DNA from: Palsa-1248 sp963737835
Lineage (GTDB): Bacteria > Gemmatimonadota > Gemmatimonadetes > Gemmatimonadales > Gemmatimonadaceae
Assembly (NCBI GenBank): GCA_963737835.1
Contig: CAVTUH010000001.1
Location: 2,356,001 to 2,420,000 of the forward strand
Length of the DNA stretch: 64,000 bases
Direction: 5' to 3'
Positions within the stretch are counted from its first letter, which is position 1. Each line of letters begins with the position of its first letter. This document shows, one piece after another, positions 33,842 through 41,449 of the stretch. Under the pieces are notes generated by a model. That model had not been told where the DNA came from. It worked only from the letters and a program-made list of their open reading frames with translations, and ran no database searches. A program made the translations under genes and the position numbers.

Positions 33842-33950
33842 AACGGCGGGCGCGGGCGCTGAAGCGCCCGAGAAAGGGGAAGTACAGAGAGGAGAAAGGA
33901 GACTACGACAGACTGGCCAAGGCGGGTAGGGGCGACGCAATGCGTCGCCC
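33842..33950. repeat. REP-type palindromes upstream of the cyclase gene
   Basis: GGGCGCT-GA-AGCGCCC (33854-33869) and GGCGGGTAGGGGCGACGCAATGCGTCGCCC (33921-33950) lie in the 173-bp gap between the cyclase and amidohydrolase genes. The second is a full single copy of the REP family. Confidence 0.7.
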
Positions 33951-33983
33951 ACGGTCGCCGCCCGCGCGGGGCGCGTCCGTCAG

Positions 33984-35471
33984 TCAACGTATTCCTACGA
34001 CCCCCCTCACCGCCTCGATCAATTTCCCCGAGTCATACCCGACGCCCCCCTTGAACACGATCTCGACGTTCTCAATGTCGGCGATATGGGTCGATGGATC
34101 CCCTCGGATCACCACGAGGTCCGCCTGTTTCCCGGGGGCGATCGTGCCGAAGTGGTCGGCCTGGCCGAGGAACTGGGCGCCGTTGGCGGTCCCAATCCGA
34201 ATCGCTTCAAGGGGGGTAAAGCCAGCCTCGACCAGGAGTTCGACCTCGCGCTGGTCGCCGTAGCCGGCGAGCACTCCGCCGATGCCCGTGGGATCCGGTC
34301 CGGCGAGGAGCAGGCCGCCGGCCTTCACAAAGGCGAGCTCGAAGGCCTCCTCCTTGGCGAGGAGGCTCGCCCACGGAAGCGGGCGACCATTCCACGGCGG
34401 GGTGCCGCGCGCTCGCATTGTCAGGTAGCTGAGGCGTGACTCGGCCGACATCGCGTCGAGGACGCGACGCTGGAGCAGTGGGCGATCAGGCACCGTGAGC
34501 TCGAACACCGGCAATGTGGACGTGACGGCCACGTGATGGGCGACGAGATCGTGAATCAGGGAGTCGGCTCTCGGGCCGGGCACGTCGGTGTTGATCCAGC
34601 TGCCGAAAATCGCCGCACCCCCCGGGCAGTTGTCGGGCTGTTTGCCCGGCACGAACTCGGCGTCCGTTCCGACGGGACCGTGCTCGAGGTCATCGATGCC
34701 AAGGGCCATGGCCTCACGCCAGCCGACGGAGCACAGGTGGCCCGTGACCTTGATGCCGCGGTGGTGGGCCTCGGCGATCGCCGCCCCCAAGTCCCCCCGT
34801 GTGATGTGCATGTACGCCTTGAACGACGTCGCGCCGGCGTCGGCCCAGAAGTCGACCATCTTCCGTGCGTCCTCGGGCCCTGTCAGCTCGTGCATTTGCG
34901 GGAACTGCGTTCCCTTCCCTTCGAGGTACGGGGACGAGATGTACATGGTCGGCCCCGGCGCACGGCCGTCATCGATCTGCGTTTTCAGGTTGAGATCCAT
35001 GTACGGTTCCATGCTGCCCGTCGTGCGGATCGTCGTCACACCGGCCGCGAGGTACAGGCGCGGAAAGGAGAAGGCCTGTTCCGCCGCGGTCTGGCCGGGC
35101 GGCGCCGATCGCCCCATGCTGTCGCGGTCCAGCGAGTGCGTGTAGAACATGTGGTCGTGCATCCCCACGAGGCCGGGGATGACCGAGTAACCCCGCAGGT
35201 CGAGCACCTGCGCGCCGGACGGTGTCGGCACGCCCGTCGGGCCCACGGCCGTGATGGATCCGCGTGTGAGCACGAGCGTCTGATCGTCGCGTGCCGGTGC
35301 CCCGGTCCCATCGATGACCCGGACGTGCGTCAGCACGACGACCGGAGTGTCGATACGGACGAACCTGCGGACATCCGGCGAGAGGCCTTGCGCGACGGCG
35401 CCGCGTGGTGCGATCCCCACGACTAGAGCGCATCCCAATAGTCGGTGAACCGTCCTCGAGAGCATTGGCAT
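33984..35471 (-). CDS. Secreted metal-dependent amidohydrolase (imidazolonepropionase-like)
   Basis: A ~495-aa amidohydrolase with a signal peptide when started at ATG 35471 (MPMLSRTVHRLLGCALVVG, ending AVAQG); the frame also extends upstream to 35561 without a signal. Metal motifs are GMHDHMFYTHS (His-x-His), the Lys in SFKAYMH, GHLCSVGW, DLEHGPVG and the Asp in AGPDPTGIG. The C-terminal strand GTIAPGKQADLVVIRGDPS is typical. It would hydrolyse an amide, lactam or dipeptide bond in the periplasm; the substrate is not known. It is the first gene of the minus-strand run and faces the divergent PLP-enzyme gene. It may act on an extracytoplasmic aromatic amide, which is speculation. Confidence 0.8.
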   Translation of the reverse strand: MPMLSRTVHRLLGCALVVGIAPRGAVAQGLSPDVRRFVRIDTPVVVLTHVRVIDGTGAPARDDQTLVLTRGSITAVGPTGVPTPSGAQVLDLRGYSVIPGLVGMHDHMFYTHSLDRDSMGRSAPPGQTAAEQAFSFPRLYLAAGVTTIRTTGSMEPYMDLNLKTQIDDGRAPGPTMYISSPYLEGKGTQFPQMHELTGPEDARKMVDFWADAGATSFKAYMHITRGDLGAAIAEAHHRGIKVTGHLCSVGWREAMALGIDDLEHGPVGTDAEFVPGKQPDNCPGGAAIFGSWINTDVPGPRADSLIHDLVAHHVAVTSTLPVFELTVPDRPLLQRRVLDAMSAESRLSYLTMRARGTPPWNGRPLPWASLLAKEEAFELAFVKAGGLLLAGPDPTGIGGVLAGYGDQREVELLVEAGFTPLEAIRIGTANGAQFLGQADHFGTIAPGKQADLVVIRGDPSTHIADIENVEIVFKGGVGYDSGKLIEAVRGVVGIR

Positions 35472-35544
35472 AGCGGCAGAAGCTACGAACTGCCGAGACC
35501 AGCGGTTAGGGACTGGGACTTCGAGAGGATTGGAGGCCGAGGCG

Positions 35545-35573
35545 TTGTCCTTGGCCCTCACGGCTCGTAACGT
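35545..35573 (+). promoter_or_regulatory. Weak candidate sigma70 promoter for the plus-strand kynurenine operon
   Basis: TTGTCC (35545-35550) and TAACGT (35568-35573) are separated by 17 bp, 54 bp before the GTG start at 35627. The boxes are only moderate matches. They fall in the 155-bp divergent gap, where a promoter is expected. Confidence 0.25.
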
Positions 35574-35626
35574 CCACCCACACGTTTCGTTGGCTGTGCC
35601 CTGACCCCCAACCCCCTATCCCTGCC

Positions 35627-36772
35627 GTGCTGACCGAATCCCAATTGGCTGAGGTCCGTTCACACTTCCCGATCCTGCGGCAGAAGACCTACCTCTACAA
35701 CTGCTCGCAGGGAGCGATGTCCGACGCCTCCGAAGAGGGCATGCGACGGTTTGCCACGAGTTGGCGGACGGCGGTCGCGCCCTGGGACGAGTGGATCGAG
35801 GCGTACGAGGATCTGCGCCGCATGTTCGCGCGGTTCATCAACGCCGAGCCGGACGAAGTGGCGATCGTCACGAGCGCGTCGGCCGGGATCAATCCGATAG
35901 CGACCGCGGTGCAATTCAACGGACGCGACCAGGTCGTGATGAGTGAGTACGAATTCCCGACCATGGGGCAGATCTGGCTCGCGCAGCAGCCACGCGGCGC
36001 CAAGGTGCAGTTCCTCAAGGGCAGCCACGACACGCTGCCCACGGAGTGCTACGAGCGCGCGATCAACGAGCGCACCGCCATCGTCCCGCTGGCCCACGTG
36101 TCGTTCATCAATGGCATGCGGTCGGATGTGAGCGCGATCACACGCCTTGCGCACGACCGTGGCGCGTTGCTCTTTCTCGATGATTTCCAGGACGCCGGCA
36201 CGAGGCCCGTCGACGTGAAGGCGACGAACGTCGATTTCTACGTCACCGGTACCTTGAAGTACCTCCTGGGTCCACCTGGAGTGGCGTTCCTCTACGTGCG
36301 GCGGGGACTCATCGAGTCGCTCTCGCCCACCGTGACGAGCTGGATGGCGCAACAGAACATGTTCGCGTACGACACGCTCCATCTCGACCCCGCGTCGACA
36401 GCGCGTCGATTCGAGGGCGGCTCGCCATCGATCCCGAACATCTTCCTGGCACGACCCGCGCTCGAGCTGCTCACGCGCATCGGGATGGACAACGTGGCGG
36501 CACAAGTCGAGCGGCTGTCCCGGTTGTTCTTCGACGGCGCTCGCGCGCTCGGCATCGACTGCAAGACGCCGGCGTCCACGGTCGGTCCGCTGGTCGTGCT
36601 CCGTTCGCATGACACGCGCGCGATGGTGGCCAAGCTGGCCGAGCGAGGGGTGATCGTGTCGGCCCGACATGATGGCGTCCGCTTCGCATTTCATGTGTAC
36701 AACAACACCGCGGACGTCGACGCCACGCTGGCAGCGCTCGAGGACAACATCGACTTGATGGTGCGAGCATGA
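35627..36772 (+). CDS. Class V PLP enzyme, candidate kynureninase or aminotransferase
   Basis: A 381-aa class V aminotransferase-fold protein. The N-terminal FPILRQKTYLYNCSQGAMS, the cofactor contact VTSASAGINPIA, the Asp-x-x-Gln motif in FLDDFQDAGTRPVD, and Lys211 in TGTLKYLLGPPG (the Schiff-base lysine) are visible. Kynureninase, cysteine desulfurase-like and isopenicillin N epimerase-like enzymes share this fold. The KYL..GPPG lysine context and the company of dioxygenase and formamidase suggest kynureninase (kynurenine to anthranilate plus alanine). It is somewhat shorter than classical kynureninase (~410-460 aa). GTG start; the next gene overlaps by 4 bp. Confidence 0.78.
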   Translation: MLTESQLAEVRSHFPILRQKTYLYNCSQGAMSDASEEGMRRFATSWRTAVAPWDEWIEAYEDLRRMFARFINAEPDEVAIVTSASAGINPIATAVQFNGRDQVVMSEYEFPTMGQIWLAQQPRGAKVQFLKGSHDTLPTECYERAINERTAIVPLAHVSFINGMRSDVSAITRLAHDRGALLFLDDFQDAGTRPVDVKATNVDFYVTGTLKYLLGPPGVAFLYVRRGLIESLSPTVTSWMAQQNMFAYDTLHLDPASTARRFEGGSPSIPNIFLARPALELLTRIGMDNVAAQVERLSRLFFDGARALGIDCKTPASTVGPLVVLRSHDTRAMVAKLAERGVIVSARHDGVRFAFHVYNNTADVDATLAALEDNIDLMVRA

Positions 36773-37527
36773 AAGTCCTCACGGGCGGATGTCGCGTCTA
36801 CGAGCCCGGTGACGGTGAGGTCGCGTCCGCCGGTCCCTGGACCGCCCGGACGGTGATGTGTCGGGCGAGCGGGACGACGCTGATCACGCAGATGATCAAT
36901 GACTACGCGGTCGGGACATCCCCGTCGGTTGTGAATCCCCGGGCGGAGGAAGTTCTCTACGTCGTCGAGGGGACGGGGACCTGTCACCTCGGCGGATTTG
37001 CCTATCCACTCGAGCCCGGCATCGGTGTGTTCGTCCCGCCCGGTACGGACTATCACATCGAGAATCACGGTCCGGGCACGCTGCGTCTCGTGAGCGCGTG
37101 CTGCCCGGAGGACCCCGGCCGCCACGTGAGCGAGACACGGACGAGCCCGCGCGCCGGTGACGCGCCCAAGCGCAGTGTGCGCGAGGAGGAACGCGAACCG
37201 ATTCGGGCGGGCAAGGACCGGGTGTTCCGCTACCTGGTGCATACCAATGTCGGCTGCCAGTCGGTCACGCAGTTCGTCGGGTGGATTCCGCAGAGTCGTG
37301 CACCGTTCCACCGGCATACATATGAGGAAGGGATCTACATCCTCGAGGGCAATGGCATCCTCCACTTGCGCGGTCAGCGGCATGTGACGGAGTTCGGCGC
37401 TGGCTCGAGCATCTATTTCCCCGTCGGCGTGGTGCACTGTTTGGAGAACCTTGGTCCGGCGCCGATCCGCGTGCTCGGAGTATTTCATCCGTCAGGTAGC
37501 CCTGGCGCGGCGTACGAAGATGACTGA
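36769..37527 (+). CDS. Bicupin protein, dioxygenase-like
   Basis: A 252-aa double cupin. The N-terminal cupin (residues ~40-110) has lost the His-x-His of motif 1 (NPRAEEVLYVVEG) and keeps VPPGTDYHIEN. The C-terminal cupin (~170-240) is complete: FHRHTYEEGIYILEG and FPVGVVHCLEN, with two His, Glu and a distal His. So one metal site is likely. Such bicupins include gentisate/quercetin-like dioxygenases and many isomerases. It could act on an aminoaromatic intermediate, but no specific enzyme is recognised. ATGA overlap with the PLP enzyme and overlap with the permease start place it in one operon. Confidence 0.8.
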   Translation: MKVLTGGCRVYEPGDGEVASAGPWTARTVMCRASGTTLITQMINDYAVGTSPSVVNPRAEEVLYVVEGTGTCHLGGFAYPLEPGIGVFVPPGTDYHIENHGPGTLRLVSACCPEDPGRHVSETRTSPRAGDAPKRSVREEEREPIRAGKDRVFRYLVHTNVGCQSVTQFVGWIPQSRAPFHRHTYEEGIYILEGNGILHLRGQRHVTEFGAGSSIYFPVGVVHCLENLGPAPIRVLGVFHPSGSPGAAYEDD

Positions 37528-38977
37528 GGAGGCGCCCGGCGCGCGGGCGCCGGACGCCATCGAGCGCGGCGAGGAGCTGTCGCGGGCGCTGACGACCGGC
37601 CAGCTCAGCATGATCGCCATCGGTGGGGCGATCGGCACTGGCCTCTTCCTCGGCAGCTCGCTCGCGGTCCACATGGCCGGGCCGGCCGTGCTGATCACGT
37701 ACCTGATCGGGGCGGTGATCGCCTTGCTGTTCATGGGCGCATTGTCGGAGATGGCGGTCGCCCACCCATCTCCCGGCTCGTTTGGCGTGTACGCCGAGAT
37801 GTACGTGAATCCGTGGGCGGGATTCGTGGTGCGCTACACGTATTGGGCGTGTCAGGTGATCGCGATTGGTGGCGAGGCGGTCGCGATCGCCATCTATTGT
37901 CAATGGTGGTTTCCGCACACGCCCCAGTGGCTGTGGGTGTCCGCGTTCGGCGCGGCCCTGTTGTTGGTGAATGCCAGCAGTGTGGCCAGTTTCGGCGGCG
38001 TCGAGTACTGGCTCTCGATGATCAAGGTCGTCGCCATCGTGCTGTTCATTGCGCTGGGTTTCGTGTTGCTGACGGGGATCGGTCATCGGCCCGCCATTGG
38101 CTTCGCGAACCTCACGGCACACGGGGGTTTTTTCCCTAAGGGCGGACCGGCGGTCTGGACCGCGATCGTCTTCGTCATTTTCAGTTTCATTGGGACTGAG
38201 GTCGTCGCTGTCACAGCGGGCGAAGCCAAGGACCCGTCGCGTGCGGTGCCGCGCGCGATGCGTCAGGTTGTGGGTCGCCTGATCGTGTTCTACCTGGGCG
38301 CGATGTTCGTACTCGTGGCGATCGTCCCGTGGACCGAGATCCAGCCGGGTGCCGACGTGCGGGCGAGTCCATTCGTCAATGTCTTCCGCCTCATTGGGAT
38401 CCCGTCGGCGGCGAACCTGGTGAACTTCGTCGTGATCACGGCTGCTGCGTCGAGCATCAACTGCAACCTGTATCTCACCTCGCGCATGCTGTTCTCGCTC
38501 GCTCGCGGTGGGTTCGCGCCCGCTGCGTGCGGCCGCGTCTCGAAGCGAGGGGTCCCGCTCGTCGCGCTGCTGGTGTCGGCCGCCGGTCTCGTCATTGCCG
38601 TTGCGGTCGCACTCAAGTACCCCGATACGGCATATGTCGTTTTGTTTGGCGTTGCACTGTTCGGTGCACTGTTCGTCTGGCTGATGATCTTCATCACCCA
38701 TCTGTACTTCCGCCGGCGCTGGGTCGAGTTGGGCCGTCCGCGACTGCCGGTGCACATGATCGGTTATCCGTATACCTCGCTCCTGGGGGCCGCGGCCATT
38801 GTTGCGATCATGATCACCACCTGGTTCGTGGATGGGATGCGTCCCGCGCTTCTCTGGGGCCTTCCCTGGCTGGGAGTCGTGAGCCTGATGTACGTGCTCG
38901 TGCGGTCCGCTCGCGCGGGCGCCCGTCCCGTGTCGGAGACGGTGAACGAGGGCGGCTTGGAGGTCACTGGGCGCTAA
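37520..38977 (+). CDS. Amino-acid permease, AAT family (APC superfamily)
   Basis: A 485-aa polytopic inner-membrane protein. The family signature is AIGGAIGTGLFLGSS in TM1, with EMAVAHPSPGSFGVYAEM, FSFIGTEVVAVTAGEAKDPS in TM6, and ITAAASSINCNLYLTSRML in TM8. These occur in AroP/PheP/GabP-type permeases. Twelve TM segments are predicted by eye. The start is ATG 37520, overlapping the cupin stop by 8 bp. An aromatic amino-acid substrate (tryptophan or kynurenine) is inferred from the neighbouring dioxygenase; the sequence alone does not fix it. Confidence 0.87.
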   Translation: MTEEAPGARAPDAIERGEELSRALTTGQLSMIAIGGAIGTGLFLGSSLAVHMAGPAVLITYLIGAVIALLFMGALSEMAVAHPSPGSFGVYAEMYVNPWAGFVVRYTYWACQVIAIGGEAVAIAIYCQWWFPHTPQWLWVSAFGAALLLVNASSVASFGGVEYWLSMIKVVAIVLFIALGFVLLTGIGHRPAIGFANLTAHGGFFPKGGPAVWTAIVFVIFSFIGTEVVAVTAGEAKDPSRAVPRAMRQVVGRLIVFYLGAMFVLVAIVPWTEIQPGADVRASPFVNVFRLIGIPSAANLVNFVVITAAASSINCNLYLTSRMLFSLARGGFAPAACGRVSKRGVPLVALLVSAAGLVIAVAVALKYPDTAYVVLFGVALFGALFVWLMIFITHLYFRRRWVELGRPRLPVHMIGYPYTSLLGAAAIVAIMITTWFVDGMRPALLWGLPWLGVVSLMYVLVRSARAGARPVSETVNEGGLEVTGR

Positions 38978-39052
38978 CGCGACCGGAATGGCGGGAACGA
39001 AACGGGCCCGCGGCGGGTGCGCTCGACCGTCGGCGGGCAGTGCCGGGATTGC

Positions 39053-39139
39053 GGGCGACGCATGCGTCGCCCCTACCCGCCGTAGGCCAGGCCGTGCCGT
39101 ATGCACGCAGCCCCGCCGTAGCCCAGGCCGTGCCGTATG
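39053..39139. repeat. REP palindrome plus a 25-bp direct repeat
   Basis: GGGCGACGCA-TGCGTCGCCCCTACCCGCC (39053-39081) is a single REP copy. It is followed by two near-identical 25-bp units GCCGTAGSCCAGGCCGTGCC plus GTATG (39079-39103 and 39115-39139), period 36, just before the dioxygenase gene. Confidence 0.6.
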
Positions 39140-39195
39140 GACCCGGCAGTCGTTGTGTTGAGTAACTTTCGGTCGTACCCGCGCTGGGGGCGTCA

Positions 39196-39933
39196 GTGGA
39201 CCGCGAGCAGTTCTACGCAACGATGAATGGCGAGGGGACGCTCGACTACGAGCTCTACCTCAACACCAAGGCACTGCTCTCGTGCCAGAAGGATTTCCAC
39301 GAGTTCTGCAACCACGATGAGTTGCAGTTCCAGATCGTGCATCAGGCCGAAGAGCTGTGGATGAAACTCATCGGCTACACGCTGCTCGACGTCGATGACT
39401 ACCTGCAACAGGAGAACACCAATCGGGTGGTCACGCTGATGCACCGTGTGCGCATCGCGCTCCGTCTCATGACGGAGCAGTTGTCGCTGCTAGAGACGAT
39501 GTCGCCCAAGGAGTATCAGGAGATCCGCGTGCAGCTGGGGAACGGCAGCGGGCAAGAGTCGCCGGGGTTCCGCACGATTCTCAAGATGCCCGCCCAGCTG
39601 TGGAAATCGTTCCGCACGTCTTACCTCGAGCGGCACGACCTGACGGTCGAGAAGATCTACAACTCCGAGTACTCACACTCCGACGCCTATGTCGTCGCCG
39701 AGGCGCTCGCGGAATTCGATGAGCTGTTCCAACGATTCCGGTACTGTCACGTGCAGTTGATCAACCGGACGATCGGACTCGGCGCCAAGTCGCTCAAGGG
39801 TCGTCCCGTCGACCGGATGCTCGAGGGCGTCAAGACCTATTTCTTCCCCGAGCTCTGGGAGATCCGCAACCAAATGACGGATGCGTGGGGCGCGTCGTAC
39901 GGGGTTGTTCGGGAGTCGTTGGGCGCGCACTAG
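39196..39933 (+). CDS. Tryptophan 2,3-dioxygenase family protein, divergent
   Basis: A 245-aa heme dioxygenase. The substrate-side motif FQIVHQAEELWMKL contains His49 (equivalent to the distal His of Xanthomonas TDO), the NGSGQESPGFR loop resembles the RASGFQSxQ(Y/F)R segment, and the heme-ligand helix is FRYCHVQLINRTIG, with His185. FFPELWEIR closes the family pattern. The GTGG(T/S)SG loop of canonical TDO is missing; GAKSLKGRPVDRM stands there. It is also shorter than typical TDO (~280 aa). It would open tryptophan to N-formylkynurenine, or a related indole. GTG start with GGGGG upstream. Last gene of the plus-strand run, 218 bp after the permease. Confidence 0.82.
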   Translation: MDREQFYATMNGEGTLDYELYLNTKALLSCQKDFHEFCNHDELQFQIVHQAEELWMKLIGYTLLDVDDYLQQENTNRVVTLMHRVRIALRLMTEQLSLLETMSPKEYQEIRVQLGNGSGQESPGFRTILKMPAQLWKSFRTSYLERHDLTVEKIYNSEYSHSDAYVVAEALAEFDELFQRFRYCHVQLINRTIGLGAKSLKGRPVDRMLEGVKTYFFPELWEIRNQMTDAWGASYGVVRESLGAH

Positions 39934-40010
39934 GGGCCAAGCAACGGTTATCGGCCGCGGGTCTTGAGGAATGACGACGACCTGATCGGACCGCACGGAA
40001 TCGGACCATC

Positions 40011-40153
40011 GGCGGGTAGGGGCGACGCAATGCGTCGCCCGTCGTTACGCGGGCCGTGCACGGTACCCGGTGTGTCGGCGTCCGGCGCGGCGCCGATTTG
40101 TTCGTTGCATCGGCACATCGTCCGGGCGACGCATTGCGTCGCCCCTACCCGCC
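40011..40153. repeat. REP palindrome inverted pair (BIME)
   Basis: GGCGGGTAGGGGCGACGCAATGCGTCGCCC (40011-40040) and GGGCGACGCATTGCGTCGCC plus CCTACCCGCC (from 40134) face each other across ~95 bp. The unit lies between the convergent dioxygenase and symporter genes, and its second copy supplies the last codons of the symporter. Confidence 0.8.
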
Positions 40154-41440
40154 GATGGCGGATTTGGCGTCGCGTCCCACGTTCATGCTATGCACCGGCA
40201 CCACGGCCTCCCTTTTCCCGAACCGTGCGACCAACACGGTCGCGGCGAGGTCGCCCGTCACATTGAGAATCGTCGCGAACAGATCCGGGATCGCGTCGAT
40301 CGCGATGAGGATGCCGAGTCCTTCGATTGGCAGCCCAATGGCAAGAAAAAGCGGCGCGAGCATCAGGAACGCGCCGCGCGGCACGCCGGGCGCCGCGAAC
40401 GCCAGGAATACGCCGGCACTCGTCACGGTCGCGATCTCGCGGAAGTGAAGCGGGATGCCATAGAACCACGCGACGAAGATCGCACCGATCGTCCAGGACA
40501 GTGGGGCCGCCTGCTTGAACACGGCGACGGCGAGTGGCAGGACAAAGCCCGAGACCGTCGGATCGACCGCGAGGTCGCGCTCGACGCTTTCGACCATCAC
40601 GGGCAACGTGGCGATCGAAGAGCTCGAGCTCACAGCGATGAGCTGCGAGGGTAACGCCGCTCGCGCGAAACGTCCCAGGGGCACGCGTGCGACGATCGCG
40701 ACCGCGGGGTACAGTGAGAGCGCACCGATGAGGTGCGCGATCGAGTAGCCCACGATGTAGAAGCCGATCGCACCGACGAGCGACGATCCACCGTGCGCGG
40801 CCATCGGCAACATCAGCGCGAATACGCCGATCGGCGCAGTGGCCACGATCCAGCCGACGAGCACCAGCATCACGTCGCGCAGCCCTTCGAACCAACCAAC
40901 GAGCCGCTCTCGACCCGGCGACGGACTGTGTGCGAGCGCCAACGCGAACAGCACGGAGAACACGATCAGCGGGATCATCGCGCCGTTTGCCGCGGCAGCG
41001 ACCGGGTTGACCGGGATGAGCGACACCAGCCAGCCCGCGAAGGTCTGCGCACCTCCGGCCGCGGAGAGCTGACTCGCGGCCTCGGCGGCGCCTGCGGGGA
41101 GCGGCGGTTTCGACGGCAGCCGGTAGAGAAGGTTGGCGAACAGGGTCCCAAGGATCGGCACAACGATCACGGCGAAGCCCGCGAGCAAGAGGGCGAACAC
41201 TGCGATCGTGCGACCGCCGAGCCGACCCATTGCCCGCCCCGACGTGGCTGACACGCCAGTGACCAGCAACGCGACGACGAGTGGAATGACCGTCATCCGA
41301 ATGGCGTTGACCCAGAGGGTCCCGATCGGGGCGATCAGGTCGGCCGCATGGATCAGGGACGCGTTGCCTGAAGCGGCGATGGCCGCACCGAGCGCGAGCG
41401 CCAATACAAGCGCGATGAGCACGCGTTTGCTGTCTTTCAT
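40145..41440 (-). CDS. Dicarboxylate/amino-acid:cation symporter (DAACS family)
   Basis: A 431-aa inner-membrane protein. The serine-rich re-entrant loop SSSSSIATLPVMVES (about residue 275) is the family hallmark, with GPIG-like AIRMTVIPLVVALLVTG in TM2 and SGFVLPLAVAVFKQAAPLSW in TM7. It imports C4-dicarboxylates, glutamate or neutral amino acids with Na+ or H+. The C-terminal residues (SAIGG) are read from a REP copy at 40145-40153. It may serve the same catabolic region, but this is not shown by the sequence. Confidence 0.88.
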   Translation of the reverse strand: MKDSKRVLIALVLALALGAAIAASGNASLIHAADLIAPIGTLWVNAIRMTVIPLVVALLVTGVSATSGRAMGRLGGRTIAVFALLLAGFAVIVVPILGTLFANLLYRLPSKPPLPAGAAEAASQLSAAGGAQTFAGWLVSLIPVNPVAAAANGAMIPLIVFSVLFALALAHSPSPGRERLVGWFEGLRDVMLVLVGWIVATAPIGVFALMLPMAAHGGSSLVGAIGFYIVGYSIAHLIGALSLYPAVAIVARVPLGRFARAALPSQLIAVSSSSSIATLPVMVESVERDLAVDPTVSGFVLPLAVAVFKQAAPLSWTIGAIFVAWFYGIPLHFREIATVTSAGVFLAFAAPGVPRGAFLMLAPLFLAIGLPIEGLGILIAIDAIPDLFATILNVTGDLAATVLVARFGKREAVVPVHSMNVGRDAKSAIGG

Positions 41441-41449
41441 TGACCCATC

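Noticed and set aside
33984..35471. Amidohydrolase as the kynurenine formamidase
   Set aside because: It has a signal peptide and the imidazolonepropionase-type layout; the cyclase-family gene next to it fits the role better.
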